Shown: positions 46,976-57,027, numbered from the stretch's first letter. The stretch: 64,000 nt of DNA from Phaeobacter gallaeciensis (GCF_001678945.1 NZ_CP015124.1:372001-436000); one strand, 5' to 3'. Notes: generated by a model from the letters alone, not told the origin. Translations and numbers: made by a program.

Positions 46976-49900
46976 CCGGCATAGTCTCCTGGGCCGCAGA
47001 CCGGGCCCGTATGGTTCTGGCCTTCATCGTGATCTCGCTCCTGGTGGGCGGGTTTGCCTATGTCAGCCTTCCAAAAGAAGGCGAGCCGGACATCGACATT
47101 CCGATGCTGCACGTCTCGGTGCAGTTTCCCGGCATTTCCGCCGAAGACAGCGAAAGTCTGCTGGTCAAGCCGATGGAATCGGAGCTTGTCGATCTGGACG
47201 GGCTGAAGGAAATGACCTCCACCGCGGCGGAGAATTACGCGGGTGTGCTGCTGGAGTTCGACTTTGGCTGGGACAAGAGCGCCACAATCGCCGATGTGCG
47301 CGATGCGATGAACACAGCGCAGGCGGATTTCCCGTCGGCGGCTGAGCAATACGTCATCAAGGAAATCAACTTTTCCGAATTCCCCATCGTCATCGTCAAC
47401 CTGACCGGCGATGTGCCGGAACGGACCATGGCGCGCATCGCCAAGGATCTGCAGGACGATCTGGAATCGCTGGATGCGGTGCTGGAGGCCCCCATCGCGG
47501 GCAACCGCGATGAGATGGTCGAGGTGGTGATCGACCCGCTGCGGCTGGAATCCTACAACGTGACTGCGCTTGAACTGATCAACGTGGTGCAGAACAACAA
47601 CCAGCTGATCGCGGCGGGAGAGGTTGAAACCGCGCAAGGCACCTTCTCGATCAAGATCCCGTCGTCCTTTGACGATGTGCGCGACATCTACGCCCTGCCG
47701 ATCAAGACCAACGGCGACCGGGTGGTCAAGCTGGGGGAACTGGCGCAGATCAACTATACCTTCGAAGATCGCGAAGGCACCGCACGGTTCGACGGCGAAG
47801 ACACCGTTGCCCTGCAAGTGGTCAAACGCAAAGGGTTCAACCTGATCGACACAGTGGATCTGGTGAAAGAAGCCATCGCCAAATCCGAGGAGAAATGGCC
47901 CGCAGAACTGCGCGCGGCGATCTCGCTTGGTACCTCCAACGATCAGAGCCGCGTGGTCGGCTCCATGGTCAGCCAGCTGGAAGGCTCGGTACTGACCGCG
48001 ATTGCGCTGGTGATGATCGTGGTGCTGTCCTCGCTTGGCAGCCGGGCGGCGCTGCTGGTGGGCTTTGCCATTCCAACCTCTTTCCTGTTGTGCTTTGCAC
48101 TGCTGGCAGTGATGGGAATCTCTGTCTCCAACATCGTGATGTTCGGTCTGATCCTTGCCGTGGGCATGCTGGTCGATGGCGCCATCGTGGTGGTGGAATA
48201 CGCCGACAAACGCATCAGCGAAGGCACCGGCCCGATGCACGCCTATGTGGAGGCTGCGCAGCGCATGTTCTGGCCGGTTGTCTCCTCGACCGCGACGACG
48301 CTTTGCGCCTTCTTGCCAATGCTGTTCTGGCCCGGTGTGCCGGGTGAGTTCATGGGCATGCTGCCGGTGACACTGATCTTCGTGCTCTCCGCATCGCTGG
48401 TGGTGGCGCTGGTCTACCTGCCGGTCATGGGCGGCGTCTCCGGTCGTATTAGCCGGGTGTTCGAAGGCACCTCGCAAGGCCTGCGCGTTGTGCTGCCATG
48501 GTGGGCACGGGCGCTGCTGGTGCCGCCGCCGATCTGGGGCATGTTCGCCGGTCTGATGCAGATGCTGAACCCGGGCTACCTGCTGCCCGACGCCGCTGCT
48601 GCCGCCATGCCCGGTGCCATCCCGCCGCTCTTTGGCGCGCTGGTCTTTGTGCTGTCGGCCTTTGCCGCCTCCACCGCGCTGGGTGCAGCCCGGATCGAGC
48701 GCAAACCAAAGGTGGTCTCTGCAGGCTACCGCCATACGCCGTTCGGCTATTTCATCAAGTTCATCGCGGGCAATCCCATCATGCCTCTGGTCACGATCGC
48801 CGCGGTTGCCTTCAGCATCATGACGGTGTTCCAGATGTTCAGCGAGAACAACTATGGCGTCGAGTTCTTCGTGGAATCCGAACCGGAGCAAGCCACGGCA
48901 TTTGTGAGGGCACGTGGCAATATCTCGCTGCATGAAAAGGACGAGATGGTGCGCCAGGCCGAAGAGGTCATCAAGGCGCATCCGGCGGTGATCAACGTCT
49001 TCTCTTTTGCGGGTGAAGGTGGTCTTGATACCGGTGGCCCCGGCGGCGGGCAATCGCCGCAGGATACCGTTGGTCAGGTCCAGTTCGAAATCATCCCCTG
49101 GGAAGATCGCCCGACGCAGACGGAAACCTGGTTCTTTGGTCTGCTGACCCGCGAGGTGACTGCTTCGGCCTATGACGGCCATACGGTAATCGACGAACTG
49201 AACGCCGAGCTGGAAAAACTGCCGGGCTTTGTGGCCGAATTAAAGGCGCTGGAGCAAGGCCCCGGGTCGGGCAAACCCATCCATCTGCGGATCAAGGGCG
49301 ACGGCTGGGAGGACCTGACATCCGCCACCGAAACCGCGCGCGCCTATTTCGACGAAATGCCGGGGCTGACGCTGGTTGAGGACACCCTGCCCCTGCCCGG
49401 TATCGACTGGCAGATCGACGTGGATGTGGAAAAGGCGGGCCGCTATGGCGCCGATGTGGCCACCGTGGGCGCCATGGTGCAGCTGGTGACACGTGGTATC
49501 CTGCTCGACACCATGCGAGTGGACAGCTCGGATGAGGAAATCGAGATCCGCGTGCGCCTGCCCGATGAAGATCGTGTGCTGTCGACGCTGGACAACCTCA
49601 AGGTCCGCACCACCGATGGCCTGGTTCCGCTCAGCAACTTCATCACCCGCCAGCCGGTTCCGAAACTGGCGCAGATCAGCCGCGTGCAGCAGCAGCGGTA
49701 TTATGATGTGAAGGCGGATGTGGAGCCGGGTCTCAGCAAAGTCGTCATAGCCGATCCCGAGACTGGCGAGGACAGGGTCCTGGGCCTGCTAAAAGCGGTC
49801 CCCGACACAGTGACGGTGGCCGAGGGGCAAATCACCGCTGCCAATGGCAACCGCTATACGATCTTCGCTCTGGATCAGGCCGATACGGCTGAAGAGCTCG

Positions 49901-50778
49901 GCACCGCCGTCGCAGAGAACGCCCGGATCCTGCCGGTTAACGCCAATGAACGGCTGGCTGCCATCACCACCTGGCTCGACACCGATCCCTTCCCCAAATC
50001 CATCACATGGGAATGGACCGGCGATCAGGAGGAGCAAGAGGAAAGCGGCGCCTTCCTGTCCAAGGCCTTTGCCGGGGCGCTGGGGTTGATGTTCGTGATC
50101 CTTCTGGCGCAGTTCAACAGCTTCTACAATTCGGCGCTGGTGCTGCTGGCGGTGGTGCTCTCCACCACCGGGGTACTGATCGGCATGATGGTGATGCAGC
50201 AGCCGTTCTCGATCATCATGACGGGCACGGGTATCGTGGCGCTCGCGGGGATCGTGGTGAACAACAACATTGTTCTGATCGACACCTATCAGGAGTTCAG
50301 CCAGCACATGCCTCGGATCGAGGCGATCATCCGCACCGCCGAGGCCCGCATCCGTCCCGTGCTGCTGACCACCGTCACCACCATGGCCGGTCTGGCTCCA
50401 ATGATGTTCGGCATCAGCCTCGACTTCATCGACGGTGGCTACTCCATCAACAGCCCCACCGCGCTGTGGTGGAAACAGCTGGCGACCGCCGTGGTCTTTG
50501 GCCTTGGCATTGCCACCGTGCTGACGCTGGTGGTGACGCCATCGCTGCTGTCGATCCGGGTGTGGCTGTCGACCTACCTGTCGTGGATGGGCCGCCTGCT
50601 GGCGCGCATCACCGGTGGCCGGTCCAGCCGGATCGCGCAGGATATGCGTCTGGCCAAGAAAGCGCGCAAACTGCCCACGACCGAGCTGCTCTGGGAAGAG
50701 ATCGACAGGAGCCCGGCAGACGACAGCGAGCCCGACACAGGACCGGGCACAGGCCCCGCCCTGCGCGCAGCGGAGTAA
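46972..50778 (+). CDS. RND efflux permease with extra central region
   Basis: A 1268-aa RND transporter, about 220 residues longer than AcrB. TM1 (MVLAFIVISLLVGGFAYVSLP) and the porter motif are normal. TM4 reads GMLVDGAIVVVEY, with one Asp (D402) where AcrB has two, and the TM10 region reads GIVVNNNIVLID, so the AcrB Lys940 position is Asn. An added segment at about 500-590 carries one or two extra hydrophobic stretches (LVPPPIWGMFAGLMQML; IPPLFGALVFVLSAFAAS). The C-terminal half has a second enlarged porter region. Substrate unknown. A terminator follows. Confidence 0.93.
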   Translation: MTGIVSWAADRARMVLAFIVISLLVGGFAYVSLPKEGEPDIDIPMLHVSVQFPGISAEDSESLLVKPMESELVDLDGLKEMTSTAAENYAGVLLEFDFGWDKSATIADVRDAMNTAQADFPSAAEQYVIKEINFSEFPIVIVNLTGDVPERTMARIAKDLQDDLESLDAVLEAPIAGNRDEMVEVVIDPLRLESYNVTALELINVVQNNNQLIAAGEVETAQGTFSIKIPSSFDDVRDIYALPIKTNGDRVVKLGELAQINYTFEDREGTARFDGEDTVALQVVKRKGFNLIDTVDLVKEAIAKSEEKWPAELRAAISLGTSNDQSRVVGSMVSQLEGSVLTAIALVMIVVLSSLGSRAALLVGFAIPTSFLLCFALLAVMGISVSNIVMFGLILAVGMLVDGAIVVVEYADKRISEGTGPMHAYVEAAQRMFWPVVSSTATTLCAFLPMLFWPGVPGEFMGMLPVTLIFVLSASLVVALVYLPVMGGVSGRISRVFEGTSQGLRVVLPWWARALLVPPPIWGMFAGLMQMLNPGYLLPDAAAAAMPGAIPPLFGALVFVLSAFAASTALGAARIERKPKVVSAGYRHTPFGYFIKFIAGNPIMPLVTIAAVAFSIMTVFQMFSENNYGVEFFVESEPEQATAFVRARGNISLHEKDEMVRQAEEVIKAHPAVINVFSFAGEGGLDTGGPGGGQSPQDTVGQVQFEIIPWEDRPTQTETWFFGLLTREVTASAYDGHTVIDELNAELEKLPGFVAELKALEQGPGSGKPIHLRIKGDGWEDLTSATETARAYFDEMPGLTLVEDTLPLPGIDWQIDVDVEKAGRYGADVATVGAMVQLVTRGILLDTMRVDSSDEEIEIRVRLPDEDRVLSTLDNLKVRTTDGLVPLSNFITRQPVPKLAQISRVQQQRYYDVKADVEPGLSKVVIADPETGEDRVLGLLKAVPDTVTVAEGQITAANGNRYTIFALDQADTAEELGTAVAENARILPVNANERLAAITTWLDTDPFPKSITWEWTGDQEEQEESGAFLSKAFAGALGLMFVILLAQFNSFYNSALVLLAVVLSTTGVLIGMMVMQQPFSIIMTGTGIVALAGIVVNNNIVLIDTYQEFSQHMPRIEAIIRTAEARIRPVLLTTVTTMAGLAPMMFGISLDFIDGGYSINSPTALWWKQLATAVVFGLGIATVLTLVVTPSLLSIRVWLSTYLSWMGRLLARITGGRSSRIAQDMRLAKKARKLPTTELLWEEIDRSPADDSEPDTGPGTGPALRAAE

Positions 50779-50806
50779 ACGCCGTGTCTGCGCAGATAAC
50801 CAGTTG

Positions 50807-50840
50807 AAAAAGGGCCTCGCAGGTGCGGGGCCTTTCTTTT
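50807..50840. terminator. Terminator downstream of the RND permease gene
   Basis: AAAGG(G)CCTCGC pairs with GCGGGGCCTTT (one bulged G, one G-T pair) around AGGT, followed by CTTTT. It lies 29 bp after the stop and before the convergent minus-strand gene ending at 50877. Confidence 0.75.
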
Positions 50841-50876
50841 CTCTGCGCAGCATTGCGCCTCTGGCGCCCGCACGAC

Positions 50877-51959
50877 TTACAGCAGGGCGGTTTCATCCGC
50901 GGATACGTTTTCAATCTTCTTCTGCGCCAGCTCTTCATCGCCTGGGCCGGGCGAAGGTTCCGGGTGCAGCTGACGCGCCCGCGGCGTGTGCTGCAGAACC
51001 ACCTGAATGGGAAAGTGATCCGAGCCGATGTTGCGGTGCCGCTTCATCGAAACCAGCGTGAAATCGCCCGAGCAGAAGACGTGATCCAGCGGCCAGCGCA
51101 GCAGCGGGTAGCCTGCGTGAAAGGTGCTGAAGATCCCCCGCCCGATGCGCGGATCCAAAAGACCGCTCAACTTTTGGAACAGCCGGGTCGATGCCGACCA
51201 GGCCACATCGTTGAGATCCCCCATGACCACCACCGGTCCCGCGCTGGCGTCAATGGTCTTGGCCACCAGCAACAGCTCTCCATCCCGTTCGGCAGAGGTC
51301 GGGTTCTCCGTCGGGCTGGGTGGCGCCGGGTGCAGGCAATGCAAGGCAACACGCTGTCCCGAAGCAAGAACCACGGAGCCATGCATCGAGGGCACGCCCT
51401 CCTCCACCAGAAAGTGGACCTGCGGGTCGATCAACTCGAGCCGGGAATAAAGATGCATGCCGTAGAGGTTATCAAGCGGCTGTTTGACCCTGTAAGGATA
51501 CCCCGCCTCGATCTGCTCCAGTTGTTCTTCCCACCACGCGTCCGTCTCCACTGTCAGGACCAGATCCGGCTGTGTCTCGCGGATCAGGTCCAGCAGCGGC
51601 TGCGCGTTGCGGTTGGTCATCAGGACGTTGGCCACCAGAAGGTTCAACTGATCGTCAGGGCGCATCTGCCGCGCCGATTGGATCTGATAGGGAAAAAGCC
51701 GCGTATAGCGGATGATCCGTACGCACTGCAGCGCCGAGCAAAGCAGCAACAGAACGATCAGCGCTTTATCGCCCTGCCCCTGCCAGCCGTAGACCCAGAC
51801 ATAGGCCAGCAAGGCAGCAACGGTGACCGTAGTGATCTGCAAGGCCGGGAATTCAAAGCCCCGCACCCACCAGCCTTCGTGCCGCAGCAGCGGCAGCAGG
51901 GTCAAAAGCGGCACTGCGCAGATGAACAGAAAAAGAGCCCAGTCCAGTATCACGTTCAT
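50877..51959 (-). CDS. Endonuclease/exonuclease/phosphatase family membrane protein
   Basis: A 360-aa protein with three N-terminal hydrophobic segments (about 4-80) and a C-terminal EEP (DNase I-like) domain. Motifs in the catalytic part are LLVANVLMTN, DLVLTVETDAWW, HCLHPAPPSP, VVMGDLNDVAWS and GSDHFPIQVVL, supplying the metal-binding Asn, Glu, Asp and the catalytic His. It is likely a membrane-tethered phosphodiesterase of unknown substrate. The last 40 residues are a Pro/Glu-rich tail. Confidence 0.9.
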   Translation of the reverse strand: MNVILDWALFLFICAVPLLTLLPLLRHEGWWVRGFEFPALQITTVTVAALLAYVWVYGWQGQGDKALIVLLLLCSALQCVRIIRYTRLFPYQIQSARQMRPDDQLNLLVANVLMTNRNAQPLLDLIRETQPDLVLTVETDAWWEEQLEQIEAGYPYRVKQPLDNLYGMHLYSRLELIDPQVHFLVEEGVPSMHGSVVLASGQRVALHCLHPAPPSPTENPTSAERDGELLLVAKTIDASAGPVVVMGDLNDVAWSASTRLFQKLSGLLDPRIGRGIFSTFHAGYPLLRWPLDHVFCSGDFTLVSMKRHRNIGSDHFPIQVVLQHTPRARQLHPEPSPGPGDEELAQKKIENVSADETALL

Positions 51960-52022
51960 CTTACACTCTTTATCCCGTTCACCCTGCCGCGCGCCTTTGG
52001 AACGCCACCCGCTCTGACGGGC

Positions 52023-53840
52023 TCAGGCGACATCCTGATCCGCTTGCTGGCGCTGCCACAGATGGGCATAACGGCCACCGCGCGCAAGAAGATCCTCGTG
52101 AGAGCCTGCTTCCGCGATCTCCCCCTGCTCCAGCACCACGATCTGGTCCGCCTCGGCGACGGTGGAGAGGCGGTGCGCGATAGTGATCACCGTGCGCCCC
52201 TGCCCGGCCCGCGCCAGCGCTTCCTTGATCTCGCGCTCGGTATCGGTATCCAGCGCCGAAGTTGCCTCGTCCAGCAGCAGGATCGGCGGGTCCTTCAGTA
52301 GGGTACGGGCAATGCCGACGCGCTGTTTTTCACCGCCCGACAGCTTCAGCCCACGTTCGCCCACCTGAGTGTCATAGCCCTGCGGAAGACCGGCGATGAA
52401 ATCATGGATCTGCGCCGCCCGAGCGGCGTCTTCGATCTCTTGCTGGGTGGCGCCATCGCGGCCATAGGCGATGTTGTAGCGGATGGTGTCGTTGAACAGC
52501 ACCGTGTCCTGCGGCACAACGCCAATTGCGGCATGCAGGCTTTTCTGGCTGACGTTGCGCACATCCTGCCCGTCGATGGTTAGGGCGCCGCCGGTGACAT
52601 CGTAAAACCGGAACAACAGCCGCCCGATGGTGGATTTGCCGGACCCGGTGGAGCCGACGATGGCCACCGTCTCACCTGGTTTGGCCTCCATGGTGATGCC
52701 CTTCAGGATCTCGCGCTCCGGGTCATAACCGAAATGCAGATCCTCCAACCGGATATGCCCCTTGCTGACCTTCAGCTCAGCCGCATTCGGACGGTCCTTC
52801 ACATCCGGCGGCTGTTCCAGCAGGTCGAACATTTCGCCCATATCGACGAGGCTCTGGCGGATTTCCCGATAGACCGAGCCGAGGAAGTTCAGGGGCACTG
52901 TGATCTGGACCATATAGGCGTTGACCATCACAAAATCACCAACGCTGAGGCTGCCGTTCTGCACGCCGATGGCCGCCATCACCATTACCGTGATCAAACC
53001 ACCGGTGATGATCACGCTCTGGCCAAAGTTCAGGAAGGCCAGCGAATAGGCGGTCTTCAGCGCCGCCTGCGCATAGGCACGCATGGCCCCGTCATAGCGG
53101 GCCGCCTCGCGCTCTTCAGCCCCAAAATATTTGACCGTTTCGAAATTCAGCAGACTATCGATCGCCTTTTGGTTGGCGTCAGTGTCCTGCTTGTTCATCT
53201 CGCGGCGCAGTTTCACCCGCCATTCGGTGACCGCCAGCGTGAACCAGACATAAAGCGCAATGGTGATCCCAACTGCCAGCAGATAGCGCGCGTCGAACAG
53301 CACCGTCAGAATGATGGCCACCAGCACCAGTTCCAGCACCAGCGGACCGATGGAGAACAAGAGGAACCGCAGCAGGAATTCGACGCCCTTGACCCCGCGT
53401 TCGATGATCCGGGACAATCCGCCGGTCTTGCGGGTGATATGATAGCGCATCGACAGTCGGTGAATGTGCTGAAATGTCTCCAGCGCCAGACCGCGTAGCG
53501 CCCGCTGGGTGACAGGCGCAAACACCGCATCCCGCAGCTGTTGGAATCCGTTCGTCAGCACCCGCGCCACACCATAGGCGACGGTCAGCCCCACCGCGCC
53601 GAGCGCCAGCGGCGGAACGCCTTCACCCGCCAACGCATCCACCGCGCCCTTGTACAGAACCGGCGTATAAACGGCGATTAGCTTGGCCAGGATCAACACC
53701 ACCATGGCCAGCACGACCCGGTATTTCACGCTCTTCTGGTCTGCGGGCCACAGGTAAGGAACCACCTTGCGCAGGGTGCGCAGGCTTGAGCGGCGTTCCT
53801 CGGCCGAGATGGAATCGATGGTGGTGGGGGATCGTCTCAT
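52023..53840 (-). CDS. ABC exporter of the Atm1/heavy-metal tolerance type
   Basis: A 605-aa half-transporter with six membrane helices (about 30-330) and an ATPase domain: Walker A VGSTGSGKSTIGR, signature LSGGEKQRVGIART, Walker B PILLLDEATSALD and switch TIAHRLST. Atm1/NaAtm1 exporters move glutathione derivatives linked to Fe-S cluster export or metal detoxification. TM-region stretches such as HRLSMRYHITRKTGGLSRIIERGVKG and SLLNFETVKYFGAEEREAARYDGAM match that group. The enzymatic role is inference from the family. Confidence 0.92.
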   Translation of the reverse strand: MRRSPTTIDSISAEERRSSLRTLRKVVPYLWPADQKSVKYRVVLAMVVLILAKLIAVYTPVLYKGAVDALAGEGVPPLALGAVGLTVAYGVARVLTNGFQQLRDAVFAPVTQRALRGLALETFQHIHRLSMRYHITRKTGGLSRIIERGVKGVEFLLRFLLFSIGPLVLELVLVAIILTVLFDARYLLAVGITIALYVWFTLAVTEWRVKLRREMNKQDTDANQKAIDSLLNFETVKYFGAEEREAARYDGAMRAYAQAALKTAYSLAFLNFGQSVIITGGLITVMVMAAIGVQNGSLSVGDFVMVNAYMVQITVPLNFLGSVYREIRQSLVDMGEMFDLLEQPPDVKDRPNAAELKVSKGHIRLEDLHFGYDPEREILKGITMEAKPGETVAIVGSTGSGKSTIGRLLFRFYDVTGGALTIDGQDVRNVSQKSLHAAIGVVPQDTVLFNDTIRYNIAYGRDGATQQEIEDAARAAQIHDFIAGLPQGYDTQVGERGLKLSGGEKQRVGIARTLLKDPPILLLDEATSALDTDTEREIKEALARAGQGRTVITIAHRLSTVAEADQIVVLEQGEIAEAGSHEDLLARGGRYAHLWQRQQADQDVA

Positions 53841-53984
53841 GGCGTTCCTACGGCTGGGCCTTCCGGCGGGCTGGCGATGTCTGATGCGTAACGCCTACTA
53901 CATACCCCTAACACGAAGCTTGGAAAGGATACGCCGCGCCCCCTGTGGCTGGGGACACGGCGCGTTTCTGGTACACCGAACAAA

Positions 53985-55838
53985 TCAGTCCGGCAGGTTG
54001 AACACCTGCCCGGGATAGATCAGGTCGGGATCGCGGATCGCATCCTGGTTGGCCTGGAACACCCGGACATAAAGGAACCCGCTGCCATAGCGTTCCTGCG
54101 AGATCGCCCAAAGGGTATCGCCCTTTTGCACCGTGATGGCCCGTACCAGCGGAACCGGCTGATCCGGCGCCTGTCCCGGCTGCTGCGTCTGCGGTTGCAG
54201 CACCTCGGGCGCCTCGCGTTTGAAGGGGGTTTCAAGACGACTCAGGACTTCTTCGCCGCTAGCGGAAATTTCATCCAGACGCAGAGTGTAGATGCCCGGT
54301 TCCACGGCAGCCAGCGCGCCGCCCCAGCGGCCATCCTCGGCCACGAGGAATTCGGTCTTGAGCGCATTGTCCACGTAGACCCGCACCAAGGCATCCGCGC
54401 GGCCACGCCCAGCCAGCAGTACCTCGCCGCTGTCGGAATAGCTGATGGTATCTAGCACGACCTTGCCATTCAGAACCGGCGTAGCGGGCTGCACCAGCTC
54501 TACACCATCTGCACCGGCCCTCAGCACGGCAACCGCCGTTGGCTCCGGCTGCGGCGCAGGAACGGTTTCCGCGCTGGCGAGTGTTTCATCGGCCACCGGC
54601 TCGCTTTGGGGCGGTGTGGTATCGTCGGGGCCAACAGTGCCGGTCTCGCCCTCCGCGGTTGCCACCTCGAGCTGTGCGGCCTCAGCCTCCACCGGTTGCT
54701 CCGGTGCTGCCGTTTCCGCCTCGACCTGCGGCGTGGTGGTTTCGGCTACGACGGGCTGTACTTCTCCCTCGGCTGCGACCGGAGCGGGCGCTCCGCTCTG
54801 CTCAGTCGACTGTTCCTGTGAAACGGCCTCAGATGTTTCAACCTGCGCAACCTCCACGGCCTCTTCGCTCTGCGGGGCTGCGGTGTCCTCGGATACTGCC
54901 GCAGGCTCGGCCTTGGGCTTCGCGGCATCCTCGGCATCCGCCACCTGCGGCTCTGGCGCCGCTGAGATCGGTGCCAAAATGAACTGATCCTCAGAGGGTT
55001 GCTTCTGATCCTCGAACCGCGCCAGAAGCGAGATCACCCGCGGCTGGTCGCTGGGCAGGATACTGGAAAATATCACGAAATCGCCGCTGCCCTGAACCTC
55101 GGTCTGTTCCAGAACCGTACCATCCAGCAGTACCTCGACCGCGGCTCCGGCCTGCGCACGACCTGCAACCACCAGGGCACCGTCGGGGTCGACCCGCACC
55201 AGATCCAGCGTCGGCGCTTCCAACAGCGGCGCCGCCTCTTCCACGGGCGCCTCTGCGGTGGTGGCGGGGTCTTCAGAAACGGCTGCCTCCTCGGTCGCGG
55301 TATCAGCAACATCCGCCTTTGGCGTATCTGCAACGGTGTCGCTTTCATCCGCTGCGGGAACCTCTGCCTCAGGTGCCTGGACTACCGCCGTTTCGCTCTT
55401 ACCTGTCTCTGTTGGCTCCGCGGTTTCGACGACGGCGGCGGTCTCTGCCGGTGCCTCGGGTGCCTCTGTCGGCGCGATGATCTCGGCTTCGGCTTCTGCC
55501 GTCTCCTCAACTGCCGCAGGGGCCGCATCCTCTGCGGCTGCCTGCTGCGGCGCATCGGTCGCAGGTTCAGGCGCGCTTTCCGGAGCGGTCGCAGTTTCAG
55601 GTTCAGCCGCGGAATTGGCGGTGTCAACCGTGGTGGTCACGCCAACCGGCTCTTTGGCCGCAGGGGACACCGTCACCTCGGGCTGCACCACCGTGCGCGA
55701 TGCGGCCTCGTCAGGCCCCTCGCCCCGGTCAAACACCCCCAGCTGCATCAGCACGACGCCGCCCACGATCACGACGACAGAAGCAATACCTCCCATCGCC
55801 AGGGGGCTGAGCCCCCCACTTCCAGATGTTTGCGCCAT
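53985..55838 (-). CDS. LysM protein with long Ala/Glu/Pro/Thr linker
   Basis: A 617-aa membrane-anchored envelope protein. Residues 12-34 form a membrane helix (AMGGIASVVVIVGGVVLMQLGVF). Most of residues 40-410 is low-complexity Ala/Glu/Pro/Thr/Val sequence, broken by a small folded unit (about 215-280; LDLVRVDPDGALVVAGRAQAGAAVEVLLDG) that recurs near residues 470-555. A C-terminal LysM domain (TVQKGDTLWAISQERYGSGFLYVRVFQANQD) should bind peptidoglycan. I chose the ATG at 55838, with AAGGAAGGAAC upstream. Specific role unknown. Confidence 0.9.
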   Translation of the reverse strand: MAQTSGSGGLSPLAMGGIASVVVIVGGVVLMQLGVFDRGEGPDEAASRTVVQPEVTVSPAAKEPVGVTTTVDTANSAAEPETATAPESAPEPATDAPQQAAAEDAAPAAVEETAEAEAEIIAPTEAPEAPAETAAVVETAEPTETGKSETAVVQAPEAEVPAADESDTVADTPKADVADTATEEAAVSEDPATTAEAPVEEAAPLLEAPTLDLVRVDPDGALVVAGRAQAGAAVEVLLDGTVLEQTEVQGSGDFVIFSSILPSDQPRVISLLARFEDQKQPSEDQFILAPISAAPEPQVADAEDAAKPKAEPAAVSEDTAAPQSEEAVEVAQVETSEAVSQEQSTEQSGAPAPVAAEGEVQPVVAETTTPQVEAETAAPEQPVEAEAAQLEVATAEGETGTVGPDDTTPPQSEPVADETLASAETVPAPQPEPTAVAVLRAGADGVELVQPATPVLNGKVVLDTISYSDSGEVLLAGRGRADALVRVYVDNALKTEFLVAEDGRWGGALAAVEPGIYTLRLDEISASGEEVLSRLETPFKREAPEVLQPQTQQPGQAPDQPVPLVRAITVQKGDTLWAISQERYGSGFLYVRVFQANQDAIRDPDLIYPGQVFNLPD

Positions 55839-55959
55839 CTTGTTCCTTCCTTGTGCGAGATGTTTTCCCTCGCTTGGTTGAGCCAGCCTACCAATGGGGG
55901 TATCTGGGGTCAAAACAACATACCTGTTTCGCTGCCAAACCCTGTCGAAAGGCTATCTC

Positions 55960-56502
55960 ATGAGCATAAAATCCGTCTGTGTGTATTGCGGATCACGTTT
56001 TGGAGCAATGGCCAGCTATGCCGCAGCCGCCGAGACCCTTGGAAAAGGGCTCGCCGCACAAGGTCAGCGGCTCGTGTACGGCGCCGGAGACGTCGGCCTG
56101 ATGGGCACCGTTGCCCGGGCGGCGCAGGCTGCAGGTGGTGAAACCTTTGGGGTGATCCCGGTGCATCTGGAACGACGCGAGGTCGGCAAATCGGATCTCA
56201 CAACCTATGTGGTGACCGAAACCATGCATGAGCGTAAGAAGGTCATGCTCTATAACGCCGACGCCGTGGTGGTGCTGCCCGGCGGCCCGGGATCGCTGGA
56301 CGAGTTGTTCGAAGTGCTGACCTGGCGCCAGCTGGGCCTGCACGACAAACCGATCATCGTGGTCAACACCGATGGCTACTGGGACAAGCTGCGCGACCTT
56401 CTGGAGCACGTGGTGGCACAGGAATTTGCGGGCGCAGAGATGCAGGATTACCTGACCTGGGTCGACAGCGCTGAAGAAGCACTGGCCAAGCTGAACTCCT
56501 GA
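55960..56502 (+). CDS. LOG-family (TIGR00730) Rossmann-fold protein
   Basis: A 180-aa protein of the LOG family (cytokinin riboside monophosphate phosphoribohydrolase-like). SVCVYCGSRFG at the start, YGAGDVGLMGTVARAA, and the PGGPGSLDELFEVLTWRQLGLHDKP catalytic motif (family PGGxGTxxE) are clear. It likely releases a base from a nucleoside 5'-monophosphate; the physiological substrate in bacteria is uncertain. I chose the ATG at 55960 with AAAGG upstream. It is divergent from the LysM gene. Confidence 0.92.
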   Translation: MSIKSVCVYCGSRFGAMASYAAAAETLGKGLAAQGQRLVYGAGDVGLMGTVARAAQAAGGETFGVIPVHLERREVGKSDLTTYVVTETMHERKKVMLYNADAVVVLPGGPGSLDELFEVLTWRQLGLHDKPIIVVNTDGYWDKLRDLLEHVVAQEFAGAEMQDYLTWVDSAEEALAKLNS

Positions 56503-56571
56503 ACCGGAAGGCACTCCGGTTCAGGACCAAACCCAGCCCCCTGGCCCCGGCAAAACGGGGACAGAGATCAC

Positions 56572-57027
56572 TCAAACAGGTGCCAGCGCAGTTTTCACGG
56601 CCTCGGCAATTTCTGGCACCGGGTGTTTGGTTAGATCTTTCGGCAGTTCCGCAATCAGCAGTTTGCCGGCATCCCCGCTTAGCTCGGGGCGCAGCGCGCC
56701 AAGGCTGCGCGGCGGTGCAATCAAAACCAGCCCGGAGCAGGCCCCGGCGGCCACCCATTTGTTGACCAGCGATGCTACCCCGGCAGCGAAGTCATCTTCG
56801 GCCATCTGATGCCAGTCCGCAGGTTCAACCGCGCCAAGCGCAGCTCCTGCTGCCCCGCTGAGCCGTCCGGGTGCCTCTGACCCTTGCGCTCCGTTCGGCG
56901 GGTTGGCGATCTCGTCGGCGCGCATCACGCGCAGATCCGCATCTACCGTATCGCTGACGTTCTCCAGAAACAGCGCCTTCTGGCCGTCTGCAACGATGAT
57001 CCATAGTCCTTTGGGCAATTTAATCAT
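56572..57027 (-). CDS. Host attachment family protein
   Basis: A 151-aa protein of the family annotated 'host attachment protein' (PF10116), named after an Agrobacterium gene required for plant attachment. KLPKGLWIIVADGQKALFLEN is its start, followed by a Gly/Ser/Ala-rich loop and ADWHQMAEDDFAAGVASLVNKW, then a Rossmann-like C-terminal half LVLIAPPRSLGALRPEL. No signal peptide, so an adhesive role is doubtful. GGAGGAAAGGG precedes the start at 57027. Confidence 0.85.
   Translation of the reverse strand: MIKLPKGLWIIVADGQKALFLENVSDTVDADLRVMRADEIANPPNGAQGSEAPGRLSGAAGAALGAVEPADWHQMAEDDFAAGVASLVNKWVAAGACSGLVLIAPPRSLGALRPELSGDAGKLLIAELPKDLTKHPVPEIAEAVKTALAPV

Noticed and set aside
46957-49182. A 741-codon minus-strand open frame across the RND permease gene.
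   Set aside because: The composition is His/Gly/Arg-rich shadow sequence with no motif, antisense to a clear transporter.
54600-55700. Repetitive sequence in the LysM gene as a possible tandem-repeat array.
   Set aside because: The DNA does not repeat in register; it is low-complexity coding sequence for an Ala/Glu/Pro/Thr linker.
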